The notes under the pieces were generated by a model that saw nothing but the letters and a program-made list of their open reading frames with translations, was not told the origin of the DNA and made no database searches. This document shows positions 1 through 11,286 of a DNA stretch of 64,000 nucleotides, piece after piece (position 1 is the stretch's first letter; each line of letters starts with the position of its first letter). The translations under genes and the position numbers were made by a program. Source of the DNA: Saccopteryx bilineata (taxonomy: Eukaryota; Chordata; Mammalia; Chiroptera; Emballonuridae); contig NC_089492.1 in assembly GCF_036850765.1 (NCBI RefSeq), forward strand, positions 202,832,276 through 202,896,275. Reading direction: 5' to 3'.

Positions 1-516
1 CAACATTTTGTGGAAGACTAAAATAAAATTTTAAGAAAAAGAGATTAACACTCTGCCTACAGGGAGTTGCAGTTCAATATGTTAATTGTATTTTTACTAT
101 TACACTTATTACCATTACCAGTGCACACCAGGGTCACAGGTTTGTAAGTGTTATCACTCACAGAGTCTATGTAATTGTCTATTAAGTTGAATCTTTCTCA
201 CGTTGATCAGCTTTGAGTACAAAATTCTGACATTCCATCACAAATCTTCAACACAGTACACTAAATGTCATGTTGTTAGATGGAGAAATGATTATTTCTC
301 TTCTGTATCTTGTGGATCTCACAAATCCATACTCAGCTTTTAGAATGGACATTTCTTCTCTCTTCAGTGAGAAAGAGCAAACAGTCATCTTTAAAGCCAA
401 ACAGTCATGCTATCCCCATGATCTCATATTACCCACAAGGCTACTGTGCTCTCAGATTTTCAGGCGTGCCTCTTGACCTTCATCTGTGGGATCCCCATGC
501 TCCCCTCCTTCCTCAC
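1..516. other. Intron 8 of the GBP pseudogene, no exon 9 seen
   Basis: This AT-rich stretch lies downstream of exon 8. I searched the minus strand for a continuation of the helical domain (expected beginning such as NEVLQNFL) and found none. The small open frames here overlap exon 8 antisense and have no recognisable product. Confidence 0.5.
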
Positions 517-729
517 CTTCACTCCTTTCCTGGGTACTTCCCAATAGCACCGTTCAATCCTTTCCTTTGCTCTCCTGTAGTTCTCGTGCCCTCCGGGAAC
601 AGAGAAATTTCCCTCCAAAATATCATTCACTAGTTACATTGAAAGCTGATCCAGTGTATTCTGGCAGTATTTAACAGAAGCCTCTTCATTCTTCTGCAAG
701 AAACTCTCTTTTTTATTCTTTATGATTTC
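517..729 (-). pseudogene. GBP pseudogene exon 8 (helical domain), with in-frame stop
   Basis: This 213-base block begins after a good acceptor (tttctcttgcag) and ends at a good donor (gtgagg). It encodes the helical-domain stretch beginning EIIKNKKESFLQKNEEAS and later the family signature FSVPGGHENY and VPRKGVK. An in-frame TAA at 634-636 interrupts it, where GBPs have an ordinary codon before the LVNDIL segment. The stop would remove the rest of the helical domain and the C-terminal effector helices. The splice sites are intact. Confidence 0.9.
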
Positions 730-946
730 CTGCAAGAGAAATGTAAACAAGAATCATTAGTCAAATGAAACAGAAGAGATCAAATTCTGAAGATTCTATT
801 TGTTAGATACTCTGTGGTCCTCTTAAGAATGTACTCTTATTGATCAATGTCACCCTGTTAAATTTAATTTTCTAAATAAAAATAAAAAAAAAGAAACAAA
901 GGAAAAACATTCTAAGTCGAGCAGCACAACCAATGTAGCAATAATC
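730..946. other. Intron 7, unique sequence before the L1 insertion
   Basis: This is ordinary AT-rich intron sequence. It ends at the left copy of the target-site duplication of the large L1 insertion. Confidence 0.5.
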
Positions 947-961
947 AAGAGATTTATTTCT
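947..961. repeat. Target-site duplication, left copy (aagagatttatttct)
   Basis: This 15-base word is repeated exactly at 9533-9547. The left copy abuts a T-rich tract (poly(A) on the minus strand) and the right copy abuts the 5' end of the full-length L1. This marks 962-9532 as one retrotransposition event. Confidence 0.93.
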
Positions 962-1384
962 TTTTTTTATTTTTATTTTAATGGGGTGACATCAATAAAT
1001 CAGGGTACATACATTCAAAGAAAACATTTCCAGGTTATCTTGTCATTTAGTTCTGTTGCATACCCATCACCCAAAGACAGATCGTCCTCCACCACCCTCC
1101 ATCCAGTTCTCTCTGTACCCCTCTCCCTCCCTCTCTCCCTCCTTTCCTCCCCCCACCCCCCATAACCACCACACTCCCGTCCATGCTTCTTAGTCTCGCT
1201 TCTATGTCCCACCAATGTATGGAATCCTGCAGTTCCTGTTTTTTTCTGATTCGCCCACTTCACCCCACACAATGCTACCAAGACTCCACCATTCTGCTGC
1301 AAGTGATCCGATGTCATCATTTCTCCTAGCTGAATAGTATACCATGGCGTATATGTGCCCCATCTTCTTCATCCAGTCCTCTAT
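961..1384 (-). mobile_element. Older L1 3'-end fragment with poly(A) tail
   Basis: This matches the 3'UTR and last codons of ORF2 of the L1s at 3305-3580 and 47090-47490 (shared words such as aatggggtgaca, tatgtcccacc and atgtatggaatc). It is much more diverged, roughly 80% by eye. It supplies the poly(A) end of the composite insertion. Its own 5' edge near 1384 has no target duplication of its own. Confidence 0.8.
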
Positions 1385-3304
1385 TTTTTTTACAGTGATT
1401 AAAAGCCTTTAAGCAAACTCTTGGCCAATACAGCAAGAATCCCTAAAAGAGTAGTGTCCTTAACATGTTCACCAAGTCCAAGTTGGCCCCATCACCATGC
1501 CAAATCCCTGAAAAATGCAACCCAACCACAGTTCAGTCTGTTAGGAGCTGTCACAGGGAGCAGGAGTCCAGGAAAGTTCCCCACAGGAAAAGTCCACATG
1601 ACACTGGAATTGTTGTCACCATTCTATACTTTGCTGCTCATGTCCAAGTCCCAGTGACCGCTGCTTCTAGCTGGTAATGATTCAAGTAGACTGGAAAAAG
1701 CCATTTGAAGCATGCGTGGATATGGAGCTTCTGTTCTCCTCTGCCTGGAGAGTTGAGACCAGGTTGCTTTTCCCTGGAGCTCTGTGACTGTGGCCTGGTA
1801 AAGAGAACCTTGGGATACACTAAGCTGGGTGGCAAAGGTAGATTCATAATACAAGTTGGCAAAAGGAGGAAAGAGAGCTCTAAATTAGGAGTAGGTCCCA
1901 GCCTGAAATATGAGTGGGGCATTGAGGTAGGAGGGATAAAGGAAACACTATATATTAAGCAAAGCAGCAGAAAATAGGACTATCAACACCCACAACAGAG
2001 ATCTTTGAGGGAAGAATAAAAAACCTGACTATTCAGGCAAAACATAGTTAAGTGGCCCTTGTGCGAATGAGATCAGTTTACCTGCTTCTTGGAAGAAATA
2101 ACCTAGGCTCGTCCACAGTGTCGTAGATGGGGCCGATGGCCCTGGGCACCTTCAGCCTTCAGTGGCAAACCCCAGCTTTCTGGGCAAGGTTAGGTCATAT
2201 GTGGCTGGAGCAGGGCTGGAAGAGACTGAACCCTCCCTTAGAGGAGCGAGGGGGAAGCCCACCTTCCAGTGTCCCTGTTTCCTCACAGCAGAGGCATGTA
2301 AGTCTGGCAGGCTTTAGCTCAATGACCTTCCTTTCCACTATTGAAGCAGGACCCAGATGGCATCCTATGAGACCCCTTTGGGGCGTTGGAGCCTTTAAGG
2401 GTGTATCCTAAAAGCTGGTAGTTCCCCTGATCTCTATTGGGCTTTTTCTGCCTCTAGGTATCTTAAAAGCCATTCTCAGAAGATCTCGCTGAGGGGTTTG
2501 AGGATCCCCATCCACCTATATAAATCTTTTCCATATATCTGGAGCTATTTGGAAAAAAGACAGAACAGTGTTATTAACTAGATCTAATAAAGAAGGTAGT
2601 AGTTTGCAGGAGAAAAAGATTTGGTGTCTCCTGTTTATCTGCATTCAAAAGAAATGTAATTTTTTTTCTTTTTTAAGTAAAAATCATGATATGGTAGACC
2701 CGTCGGAGTCATTGGCCTGGTGTGCAGGATTCCCGGGTTCGATTCCTGGCCAGAGCACACAGGAAAAGCGCCCATCTACCTCTCCACCCCTACCCCTCTC
2801 CTTCCTCTTCGTCTCTCTCCTCCCGCCCGCAGCCAAGGCTCCACCAGAGCAAAGCCACCCTGGGCACTAAGGATGGCCCCATGGCTTCTACCCCAGTAGC
2901 TAGAATGGCTCTGGTTGTAACAGAGCAACACCCCAGATGGGCAGAGCATTTCCCCCTAGTAGGCATGCCAGTCAGGCGCATGCAGGAGTCTGTCTGACGG
3001 CCTCCCCATCCCCACCCTCAGAAAAATACAAAAAATAAATAAATAAAAGAAAAAATACTAAAAAAAGGGGGGGGGCATTCCCTTGTGCTAAAGCTCCAGG
3101 GAGCATGGAGTGAGCTTGAGTATGTCCTATGAAACATGGAGCTCTATGTTGACATATAAGTCTTTGAAGAAGGAGGAACTGCTGAAATGGTTTATCAGCA
3201 TTTGTCCCTAAGACAGCAGTGTTCATAGTGGGAACACCATAAGTAAATATTTGCTGTCTGTCTATAGATTAAGGGGGGAATATGGCCAATGCTGAAAAGC
3301 CATG
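1385..3304. other. Non-L1 passenger sequence inside the L1 insertion
   Basis: About 1.9 kb between the old L1 3' end and the body of the full-length L1. Apart from a SINE at 2699-3067 I recognise no gene or repeat in it. The open frames are short and overlap on both strands without a recognisable product. It is bracketed by the outer target duplications, so it was probably copied in with the L1. Confidence 0.6.
2699..3067 (+). mobile_element. Long tRNA-headed bat SINE (type 1), 5'-truncated
   Basis: It has the B-box word gggttcgattcctgg, the 'agcgcccatct...ctccacccct' body, the 'gcagccaaggctccaccagagcaa' region, 'gatgggcagagca', and an A-rich tail (aaataaataaataaaag). The tRNA A-box end is missing. 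It has a single copy of the 'cagatgggcagagc' block, unlike the copies at 18751 and 42343. Confidence 0.88.
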
Positions 3305-3396
3305 ATCTTTGTGCCCCTCCCCTCCCCCAACCCCCTCCCTCTCCTCCCCCCACCCTGTAACCCCAACACTGTTGTTCATGTCTCTGAGTCTCATCT

Positions 3397-6300
3397 TTAT
3401 GTCCCACCTATGTATGGAATCATATAGTTCTTAGTTTTTTCTGATTTACTTCTTTCACTCAGTATAATGTTATCAAGGCCCATCCATGTTGTTGTAAAAG
3501 ATCCTATGTCATCATTTCTTATGGCTGAGTAGTATTCCATAGTATATATATACCAAAGCTTTTTAATCCACTCGTCCTCTGATGGACACTTGGGCTGTTT
3601 CCAAATCTTTGCTATTGTGAACAATGCTGCCATAAACATGGGGGTGCATTTCTTCTTTTCAAACAGTGCTATGGTGTTCTTGGGGTATATTCCTAAAAGT
3701 GGGATAGCTGGGTCAAAAGGCAGTTCGATTTTTAATTTCTTGAGGAATCTCCATACTGTTTTCCACAATGGCTGCACCAGTCTGCATTCCCACCAGCAGT
3801 GCAGGAGAGTTCCCTTTTCTCCACATCCTCGCCAGCACTTATTCTGTGTTGTTTTATTGATGAGTGCCATTCTGACTGGTGTGAGGTGATACCTCATTGT
3901 GGTTTTAATTTGCATTTCTCTAATCATTAGTGATGGTGAACATTTTTTCATATGCCTGTTGGCCATCTGTGTGTCCTCTTTGGAGAAGTGTCTATTCATT
4001 TCTTTTGCCCATTTTTGGATTGGATTGTTTATCTTCCTGGTATTAAGTTTTACAAGTTCTTTATAAATTTTGGTTATTAACCTCTTATCAGACGCTATGT
4101 CAAATATGTACTCCCATTGTGTAGTTTGTCTTTTTATTCTGTTCTTATTGTCTTTAGCTGTGCAGAAGCTTTTTAGTTTGATAAAGTCCCATTTGTTGAT
4201 CCTGTCTTTTATTTCACTTGCCTGTGGAGACAAATCAGCAAATATATTGCTCTGAGAGATGTCCGAGAGCTTACTGCCTATGTTTTCTTATAAGATGCTT
4301 ATGGTTTCACGGCTTACATTCAAGACTTTTATCCATTTTGAGTTTATTTTTGTGAGTGGTGTAAGCTGGTGATCTAGTTTCACTTTTTTGCAGGTAGCTG
4401 TCCAGTTTTCCCAACACCATTTGTTGAAGAGGCTGTCTTTACTCCATTGTATTGTCTTACCTCCTTTGTCAAATATCAGTTGTCCATAGAGCTGTGGGTT
4501 TATTTCTGAGTTCTCTGTTCTGTTCCATTGGTCTATGTGCCTGTTCTTATGCCAGTACCATGCTGTTTTGAGTACAATGGCCTTATAATATAACTTGATA
4601 TCTGGAAGTGTGATACCTCCCGCTTTTTTCTTCCTTTTCAGGATTGCTGAGGCTATTTGTGTTCTTTTTTGGTTCCATATAAATTTTTGGAATATGTGTT
4701 CTATGTCTTTGAAGTAAGTCATTGGTATTTTAATCGGTATTGCATTGAATTTATAAATTGCTTTGGGTAATATAGACATTTTAATGATGTTTATTCTCCC
4801 TAACCATGAGCACGGTACATGCCTCCACTTATTCGTATCTTCCCTGATTTCTTTTATCAATGTTTTATAATTTTCCAAGTACAAGTCTTTAATCTCCTTG
4901 GTTAGATTTATTCCTAGGTACTTTATTTTTTTGGTTGCAATGGTAAAGGGGATTGATTCCCTGATTTCTCTTTCTGACAGTTCATTATTAGTGTATCAAA
5001 ATGCCTCTGATTTTTGAGTATTGACTTTATATCCTGCCACATTGCCAAATTCATTTATCAGGTCTAGTAGTTTTTTGACTGAGACTTTAGGGTTTTCTAT
5101 ATACAATATCATGTCATCTGAAAATAATGATAGTTTTACTTCTTCTTTTCCAATTTGGATGCCTTTTATTTTTTTTTCTTGTCTGATTGCTGTGGCGAGG
5201 ACTTCCAGAACTATGTTGAATAAGAGTGGTGAAAGGAGGCACCCCTGCCTTGTTCCTGATCTTAAGGGGATTGCTTTTAATTTTTGCCCATTGAGTATGA
5301 TGTTGGCTGTGGGTTTGTCATAGATGGCCTTTATCATGTTGAGGTATGTTCCCTGTATTCCCACTTTGCTGAGAGTTTTGATCATGAATGGGTGCTGGAC
5401 TTTATCAAATGCTTTTTCTGCATCTATTGAAATTATCATGTGGTTTTTCTCCTTTCTTTTGTTTATGTGATGAATCACATTGATTAATTTGTGAATATTG
5501 TACCAGCCTTGCCTCCCAAGAATAAATCCTACTTGATCATGGTGTATGATTTTTTCCATATATTGCTGGATCCGGTTTGCTAATATTTTGTTGAGGATTT
5601 TTGCATCTAAGTTCATCAGGGATATTGGCCTATAATTTTCTTTTTGCGTGTTGTCTTTGCTTGGTTTAGGAATCAGAATTATGCTCATCTCATAAAAGGA
5701 GTTTGGAAGTCTTCCTTCCTCTTGAATTTTTTGAAATAGCTTGAGAAGGATAGGAGTTAGTTCTTCTTTGAATATTTGGTAGAATTCACTTGTGAAGCCA
5801 TCAGGCCCAGGACTTTTCTTCTTTGGGAGTTTCTTGATAGCTGTTTCAATCTCATTTGTTGTAATTGGTCTGTTTAGGTTTTCTGATTCTTCCAGATTGA
5901 TTTTTGGAAGATTATATGATTCAAGGAATTTGTCCATTTCAACTATGTTGTCTAGTTTTTTGGCATACAGTTCTTCATAGTATTTTCTTACAATATTTTG
6001 TATTTCTGTTGTGTCAGTTGTTATTTCTCCACTCTCGTTTCTAATTTTATTTATTTGAGTCCTCTCTCTTTTTTTCTTGGTGAGTCTTGTTAAAGGTTCA
6101 TCGATCTTGTTTACCTTTTCAAAGAACCAGCTCCTGGTTTCATTGATCCTCTGCATTGTTTCTTTAGCCTCTATGTCATTTATTTCTGCTCTGATCTTTA
6201 TTATTTCCTTCCTTTTACTAGCTCTGGGCTTTACTTGCTGTTCTTTTTCTAGTTCTTTTAGATGCAGGGTTAAGTTGTTTATTTGAGCTTTTTCTAGCTT

Positions 6301-7221
6301 CTTGAGGTATGCCTGTAATGCTATAAACTTCCCTCTCAGGACTGCTTTTGCTGTGTCCCATAAATTTTGAGTTGATGTATGCTCATTATCGTTTGTTTCT
6401 AGGAATTTTTTAATTTCTTCTTTGATCTCAATGTTAACCCATTCATTGTTTAATAACATGCTATTTAGTTTCCAAGTGTTTGAATGTTTTTCAATTTTTC
6501 TATTGTAGTTGATTTCTAGTTTAATGCCATTGTGATCAGAGAAATTGCTTGATATGATTTCAATCTTCTTAAATTTGTTGAACCCGCTTTTGTGCCCTAA
6601 CATGTGGTCTATTCTAGAGAATGTACCATGAGCACTTGAAAAGAATGTATATTCTGCTGTTTTAGGGTGAAAGGTTCTGAAGATATCTATTAAATCGAGT
6701 TGATCTAATATGTCCTTTAAGTCTGCTGTTTCTTTGTTAATTTTCTTTCTTGAGGATCTATCTAATGATGTTAATGGGGTATTGAAATCCCCTACTATTA
6801 TAGTATTGCTGTTGATCTCGCCCTTTAAGTCTATCAAAGTCTGCTTTATATATTTAGGTGCTCCTATATTAGGTGCGTAGATATTTATAATGGTTATATC
6901 TTCCTTTTGGATTGCTCCCTTTATCATTATGTAGTGACCTTCTTTATCTCTAACTATCGTTTTTGTTTTAAAGTCCATTTTGTCTGATATAAGTATTGCT
7001 ACCCCAGCTTTTTTTTTTCATTTCCATTTGCGTGAAATATTTTTTTTCCATCCTTTTATCTTCAGTCTGTGTGCATCTTTTGATTTAAGGTGTGTCTCTT
7101 GTAGACAGCATATGTATGGGTCCTGTTTTCTTATCCACGCAGCTACCCTATGTCTCTTGATCGGATCATTTAATCCATTAACATTTAAGGTTATTACTGA
7201 TATGTAATTGTTTATTGTCAT
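3397..7221 (-). pseudogene. L1 ORF2 (endonuclease, reverse transcriptase), three stops
   Basis: ORF2p nicks the target and reverse-transcribes L1 RNA. Start to stop spans 1275 codons, the usual ORF2 length. The N-terminus begins MTINNYISVITLNVNGLNDP (endonuclease). The RT core holds [20 protein letters not shown] and the catalytic motif FSDD near residue 700, where most L1s have FADD. The C-terminal C-x3-C-x7-H-x4-C knuckle is complete (CWRGC, then GEKGTLLH, then CWWEC). Stops are at 7018-7020, 4996-4998 and 4288-4290. The first comes from an extra A in one A-run followed by two extra As in the next, so the frame is lost for about 14 codons and then regained. Otherwise the frame is open. Confidence 0.9.
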
Positions 7222-7281
7222 TTTTTTTCTTTAAAACTGTTTCTCTCTTTTGCTATATTCTTTTTTTTTTTTTTTATCTGT

Positions 7282-8193
7282 TTACAACAGGTCCCTTAGC
7301 ATTTCTTGCAGCCTTGGTTTGGTTGCAGTGAAATCCTTGAGTTTTTTTTTGTCTGTAAAGCTTTTTATTTCTCCTTCAATTTTAAATGATAGCCTTGCTG
7401 GATAAAGTAGTCTTGGTTGTAGGTTCTTGTTCTGCATTACTTTGAATATTTCTTGCCATTCCCTTTTGGCCTCAAGTGTTTCTGTTGAGAAGTCAGAAGT
7501 CATCCTTATGGGGGCTTCTTTGTAGGTGATAGTCTTTTTTTCTCTAGCAGCTTTTAATATTTTCTCTTTATCATTTAGCTTTGGTAATTTAATTATGATG
7601 TGTCTTGGTGTAGGTTTCTTTGGGTTTCTCCTTAATGGAGTTCTCTGTGCTTCCTGAACATGTGAAATGTTTTCCTGTCTTAATTAGGGGAAGTTTTCCG
7701 CTATAATATGTTTGAACAAAGTCTCTATCCCTTGTTCTTTCTCTTTTTCTTCAGGAACCCCTATGATGAGGATGTTATTTCTCTTCATGTTGTCACAGAG
7801 CTCTCTTAGAGTTTCCTCAGACTTTTTGAGTCTCTTTTCTTTTTTCTGCTCTGCTTCTGTGCCTTTATTTATTGTGTCCTCTAACTCACTGATTTGATTC
7901 TCTGCTTCATCCATCCTGCTTTTAATTCCTTCCATTGTATTCTTTATTTCAGATATTGAATTTGTCATTTCTGTCTGAGTCTTTTTTATTATTTCAATGT
8001 CCTTTTTTATATATGTTATCTCTTTATTTAGGTTTTCGTAATGGCCATCTATGGTTGTTCTAATATCTTTGAGCATCCTAACAATCATTATTTTAAACTC
8101 TGTATCTGGTAATTTGGTTATATCTGATTCACTTAGGTCCTTTTCTGGGGATTTCTCTTGGTTTATTTGTGTTGTATTTCTCTGCCTCCACAT
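7282..8193 (-). pseudogene. L1 ORF1 (RNA-binding chaperone), one stop
   Basis: The 304-codon frame starts MWRQRNTTQ. It has an extended coiled coil (NLNKEITYIKKDIEIIKK to ISELEDTINKG), then the RRM-like segment RNNILIIGVPEE, and the C-terminal domain with LQPRLLYPARLSFKIEGEIK. A single TAA at 7684-7686 replaces the codon after AENFP. The same position is K in the copy at 44524-45417. The remainder is open to its own stop at 7282. ORF1p trimers coat L1 RNA. Confidence 0.9.
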
Positions 8194-9532
8194 TTTCTCT
8201 TCAGGGAGTGGCTGTGATCATGTGCTCGGGTGCACAAGGGTTGGTGGCCTTGGCCTTTGCCCTGCCCCTGTTTGTGACGTTATGCTCGGTCCTGAGGGCA
8301 CTGGCAAGCACCTTTGCTCAGCTGCGGGTCTCCGCCTGTTTCCAAGCTTTCACCCTGCCTTTGCAGGATGATCCCACTCAAGGAACAGCTGCTAGCCTTG
8401 GCTCTACTGCTGGGCAGGGCTGCGTGCCCAAGCTCAACTTCGTAGCGGAACTCCGCCTCTTCTGGGCTTTTGGCTCCACCCCCGCGGGAGGAGCCGGCTA
8501 CCAAGTCAGACTGCAAGTCTGGGTTGCACGGGCGGGGCAGGGCTGTGCTCCTCTGCCCTTGCTCCGGGGCTGGTTTCTACCCTTTCCAGGGTTCCCGCCC
8601 TTCTCCCGGAGGCTGGATTACAGGCTGCCGGCAGCTGAGCTTGACCGCTTTTGCACGCCCCCTTCTCCCCAGCCGGGCAAGATTGAGCTCACACCTGAGC
8701 CCAGTGGTGGCCAGCCGGCTTCCGCCCCTTCCAGCAGAACCGCGCTTTTGTCTCCCGCTGCCGCCCGCTCTCCGGTGCGCCCTCAGCCGCGTGGGTGGGG
8801 GCGTTGCAGCTCGGACCCTAGGACTCACTACTGTAAACCCGAAAGCTCCCTCCTTCTATGCGACTCACCTCTGAATGCTGCGGGGGAGCTTGTTTGGCTG
8901 CTCTCCTGCTTCCCTTTGCTGGTATTGCTGTTTCCGGGGAAAATATTCACTTCAGCTTTGGGGAGTGACTCGTCCCAGGGGTTAGGGTGGCTATCTCCCA
9001 AAATGTTTCTCCCTATGCCTCCTAGATTGCATTCTCTTCCTGTTACTGTGGTTTTCTCCTCTCTCCCCCCATCCCCAGGAGCCCCAGGTGATTGTTTTTG
9101 AGAGAGATGTTCTGCGCGGTCCCTTTAAGAAGGATCCTGGGTCTGAGAAATCAGATTCTCTCTCACAAACAGTATCCTGACTTGTTTCCAGCTAAATACT
9201 GTCCTTACACCTCTTCTGGGGCTGCAGGTTGGGGCTTTGTTCCTGGGGCTCAGGACCCTTTCCCCTCTGCTAAACTCACTTTCCGCCACGCGAGTCTCTC
9301 CCTGCTGCCATTCACTCCGAGGAGCTGGGCAGCCCTCTCCGCGTTTCCGCGTTTCCGCTTTTCCTACCTGTCTCTGTGTGGCTTCTTCAGCGTTCCTTGG
9401 TTGAAGAGTCCTTTTAGTTTAGTCCAAAGTTGGTTTTTCCAGATGATAGTTCATAAAATTAGTTTGTAATCCACTTTGGTTCTGGGAGGTAGATGCTGGT
9501 ACGTCCGCCTACTCCAGCGCCATCTTGTCTCC
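8194..9532 (-). promoter_or_regulatory. L1 5'UTR/internal promoter
   Basis: This 1.3-kb segment between the 5' terminus and ORF1 is GC- and CpG-rich (especially 8460-8830), in sharp contrast to the AT-rich surroundings. That fits an L1 internal promoter. Right at the 5' end, 9519-9527 reads gccatcttg (caagatggc on the L1 strand), the YY1-type site that positions the start in other L1s. The region is present in full, which is uncommon among the L1 copies in this window. Confidence 0.75.
9519..9527 (-). promoter_or_regulatory. YY1-like site at L1 5' end
   Basis: The L1-strand sequence caagatggc lies about six bases from the 5' terminus. A YY1 site in this position directs accurate initiation in primate L1. 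Function here is inferred from the motif only. Confidence 0.55.
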
Positions 9533-9547
9533 AAGAGATTTATTTCT
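9533..9547. repeat. Target-site duplication, right copy (aagagatttatttct)
   Basis: Exact match to 947-961. It starts directly after the L1 5' terminus (minus-strand sequence ggagacaagatggcgctgg). Confidence 0.93.
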
Positions 9548-10057
9548 AACTCTGAAAACTCTCTGCAAGATCCTGCTAAAGCTTCTTAACCTTCCTGGGC
9601 CTCAGCTTCCTCTGTGAAATGTTGAGATTGCATATATATACTTTGTGGTTCCCAGCAACTGTACCATTCTGTGATTTTTATCTTCAATAACAATCATACA
9701 ACCAGAAATACTATAAATAATTACATGTGAAGATAGTCTGTCTAAGGAAACAGTGTCTAGGAGTAGGAGTGCATATAACCAGAGAGCAGCCAGCTCGGGA
9801 ATGACTTTCGGGAATTATGAAATCATGCCACACTTCACTAAAGAAGACACTGATGCTGATTTTGCTTGAGAGATCTTGAATAACTTTCCCAAGTTCGAGG
9901 AAAAAGAAGTAAATATAGTTCTCCAGAATTCTCCCTCTCAGGAGAATTCAGGCTACTTTAGTCTGAATAGGAGATGAGCTATGAAATAAATATGTAGACC
10001 GGCAGGCATCATCCGAGAAGGGCGAGAATAAGGAGGACAAATGCTAAGACAAAGTGC
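9548..10057. other. Intron 7, remainder
   Basis: Unique intron sequence between the L1 insertion and exon 7. No feature recognised. Confidence 0.5.
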
Positions 10058-10338
10058 CATAAACTTCTTCTGGAACTCCCTCTGGTCATCCTTGAAGGAG
10101 TTCTCCATGAAGATTGCAATGGCTTCCCTCTCACAGGCCATGTGCACATCCAGCAGCTCTTGGAGCGTGTCTGTGGGGAAGCTCACTCGCTGCGCCATCT
10201 GCTGGCTGTAGTGCTCGGCTGCCTTCTGCACGGCCGCTGAGTTCTCAATCTGGGCCAGAGCTGTCACAGCGTTCTCCAAACAAGGTACTGATCCTTTGTT
10301 GATGGTATCCACGTAAGTCACCACCAGAGTCCCCAACC
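10058..10338 (-). pseudogene. GBP pseudogene exon 7 (middle/helical domain), donor changed to GC
   Basis: The exon is open throughout its 281 bases after a strong acceptor (gtttcttacag). It encodes the middle-domain hallmark stretch LGTLVVTYVDTINKG, then PCLENAVTALAQIENSAAVQ, and LQELLDVHMACEREAIAIF, ending REFQKKFM. The phase joins exon 8 exactly at the next codon. The donor position reads ATG|GCACTT in place of ATG|GT. GC donors exist but normally need a strong surrounding consensus, which is absent here, so splicing to exon 8 is probably impaired. Confidence 0.93.
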
Positions 10339-11041
10339 CTGTAAGAAACAGAGAATAGGGTTCAATGCCAATTCATACTGAGTGAGATCCAAGATTCTGA
10401 GATTACAATTCTGAAACTACACACACACATCCACACTCACCTACTTATTTCTATCATCACTTTAATTTGCACATTTACTCATTATTCCTGTGTTCTCCAG
10501 GCCATCACATTAAACAAATGTTAAATTCCTACCCTCATCTAACATAATCAGAAGTGTCTGTGAATAATTATTACACATTACACAGATAAAGGAAAAATAA
10601 ACTACATAGATAAAGAAAAAGGATAGTTTAGATAATAATCATTCCTAATTCTTAAGTTTTCAATAGATTTGCAAATATTCAGATATGTATTTTGGACTAA
10701 TTTAATGTCCTAAGAAGTGTCTTTGAGAAAAACACTTAATGTATAGAAATTCTCCTGAAAATACAATGTACTTTGTTTTTATTCCTAGTTTTTATTCCTA
10801 GTTGGTTTTATTATCAGTGGTGGCATTCTTCTTAAATGTGGGGACTCCAGGGTATATCAGTGATAATATTTGGGGTTTTTGAAAGGGATTTGTTAATCCC
10901 ATAGCAAGAGACACATACACATTTCTCTTTGGATTTTGAATATTATAAATACACATTTTTATGTAAAATAAAACCACTAAAAACAATTTAAATAGTTAAC
11001 CATAACCACTCAGAAATATGGTTTTGTAAAAGGACACTCAC
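10339..11041. other. Intron 6 of the GBP pseudogene
   Basis: A compact 703-base intron with intact ends and no recognised repeat apart from short AC and AT runs. It keeps a normal GBP intron length, unlike introns 5 and 7. Confidence 0.6.
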
Positions 11042-11286
11042 GGTTGCCAGTAACTTGGACTTCTTCCCTGAGGGTCTTAGTCCTTGCATGGGTGAAGATG
11101 TAATTACAAAAGTTTTCCGATTGTTTCCGGAACTTAGGATCCAGTTGACTTTCCAAAATATTATCAATATGGGCTAGGAGCTCTGTTTCTTTTGTTGGCC
11201 GGTCAAAAACAAAACACTTCATTTTGGAAAAAAATGCCTGATACACTCCCTAAGTATGTTGAAACTTTTAGCTTTGAGATTTAGAC
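11042..11286 (-). pseudogene. GBP pseudogene exon 6, 1-base deletion
   Basis: The acceptor (ttttcctcag) and donor (gtgagt) are both canonical. The start reads LNLKAKSFNILRECIRHFF in the phase set by exon 5. Then, near 11218-11235, the frame must shift by one base to read KCFVFDRPTKET and onward to FCNYIFTHARTKTLREEV and VTGN. The exon is 245 bases long, one short of the length needed to keep the exon 5 to exon 7 phase. The missing base lies in or beside the T-run and A-run between the HFF and KCFVFDRP codons. Confidence 0.9.

Larger units (their letters stand above)
961..9532 (-). mobile_element. Full-length L1 with long 3' passenger, single insertion
   Basis: Read on the minus strand, the unit has a 1.3-kb GC-rich 5'UTR (9532-8194), ORF1 (8193-7282), a 60-base spacer, ORF2 (7221-3397) and about 90 bases of 3'UTR. 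It then has about 1.9 kb of non-L1 sequence holding a SINE, a second and older L1 3' end (1384-985) and a poly(A) tail. Perfect 15-base target duplications flank the whole. The insertion lies in the host gene's intron 7 in the same orientation as the gene. The L1 body lacks the last 150 or so bases of 3'UTR found in the copy at 47085-48918. The source copy was therefore probably 3'-damaged and used the polyadenylation site of an old downstream L1 fragment. Confidence 0.85.

Noticed and set aside
1..516. GBP exon 9
   Set aside because: No helical-domain continuation in any minus-strand frame; it is probably outside the window.
5021..6286. Plus-strand frames opposite L1 ORF2
   Set aside because: They are shadows of the minus-strand ORF2, which is the frame with endonuclease and RT motifs.
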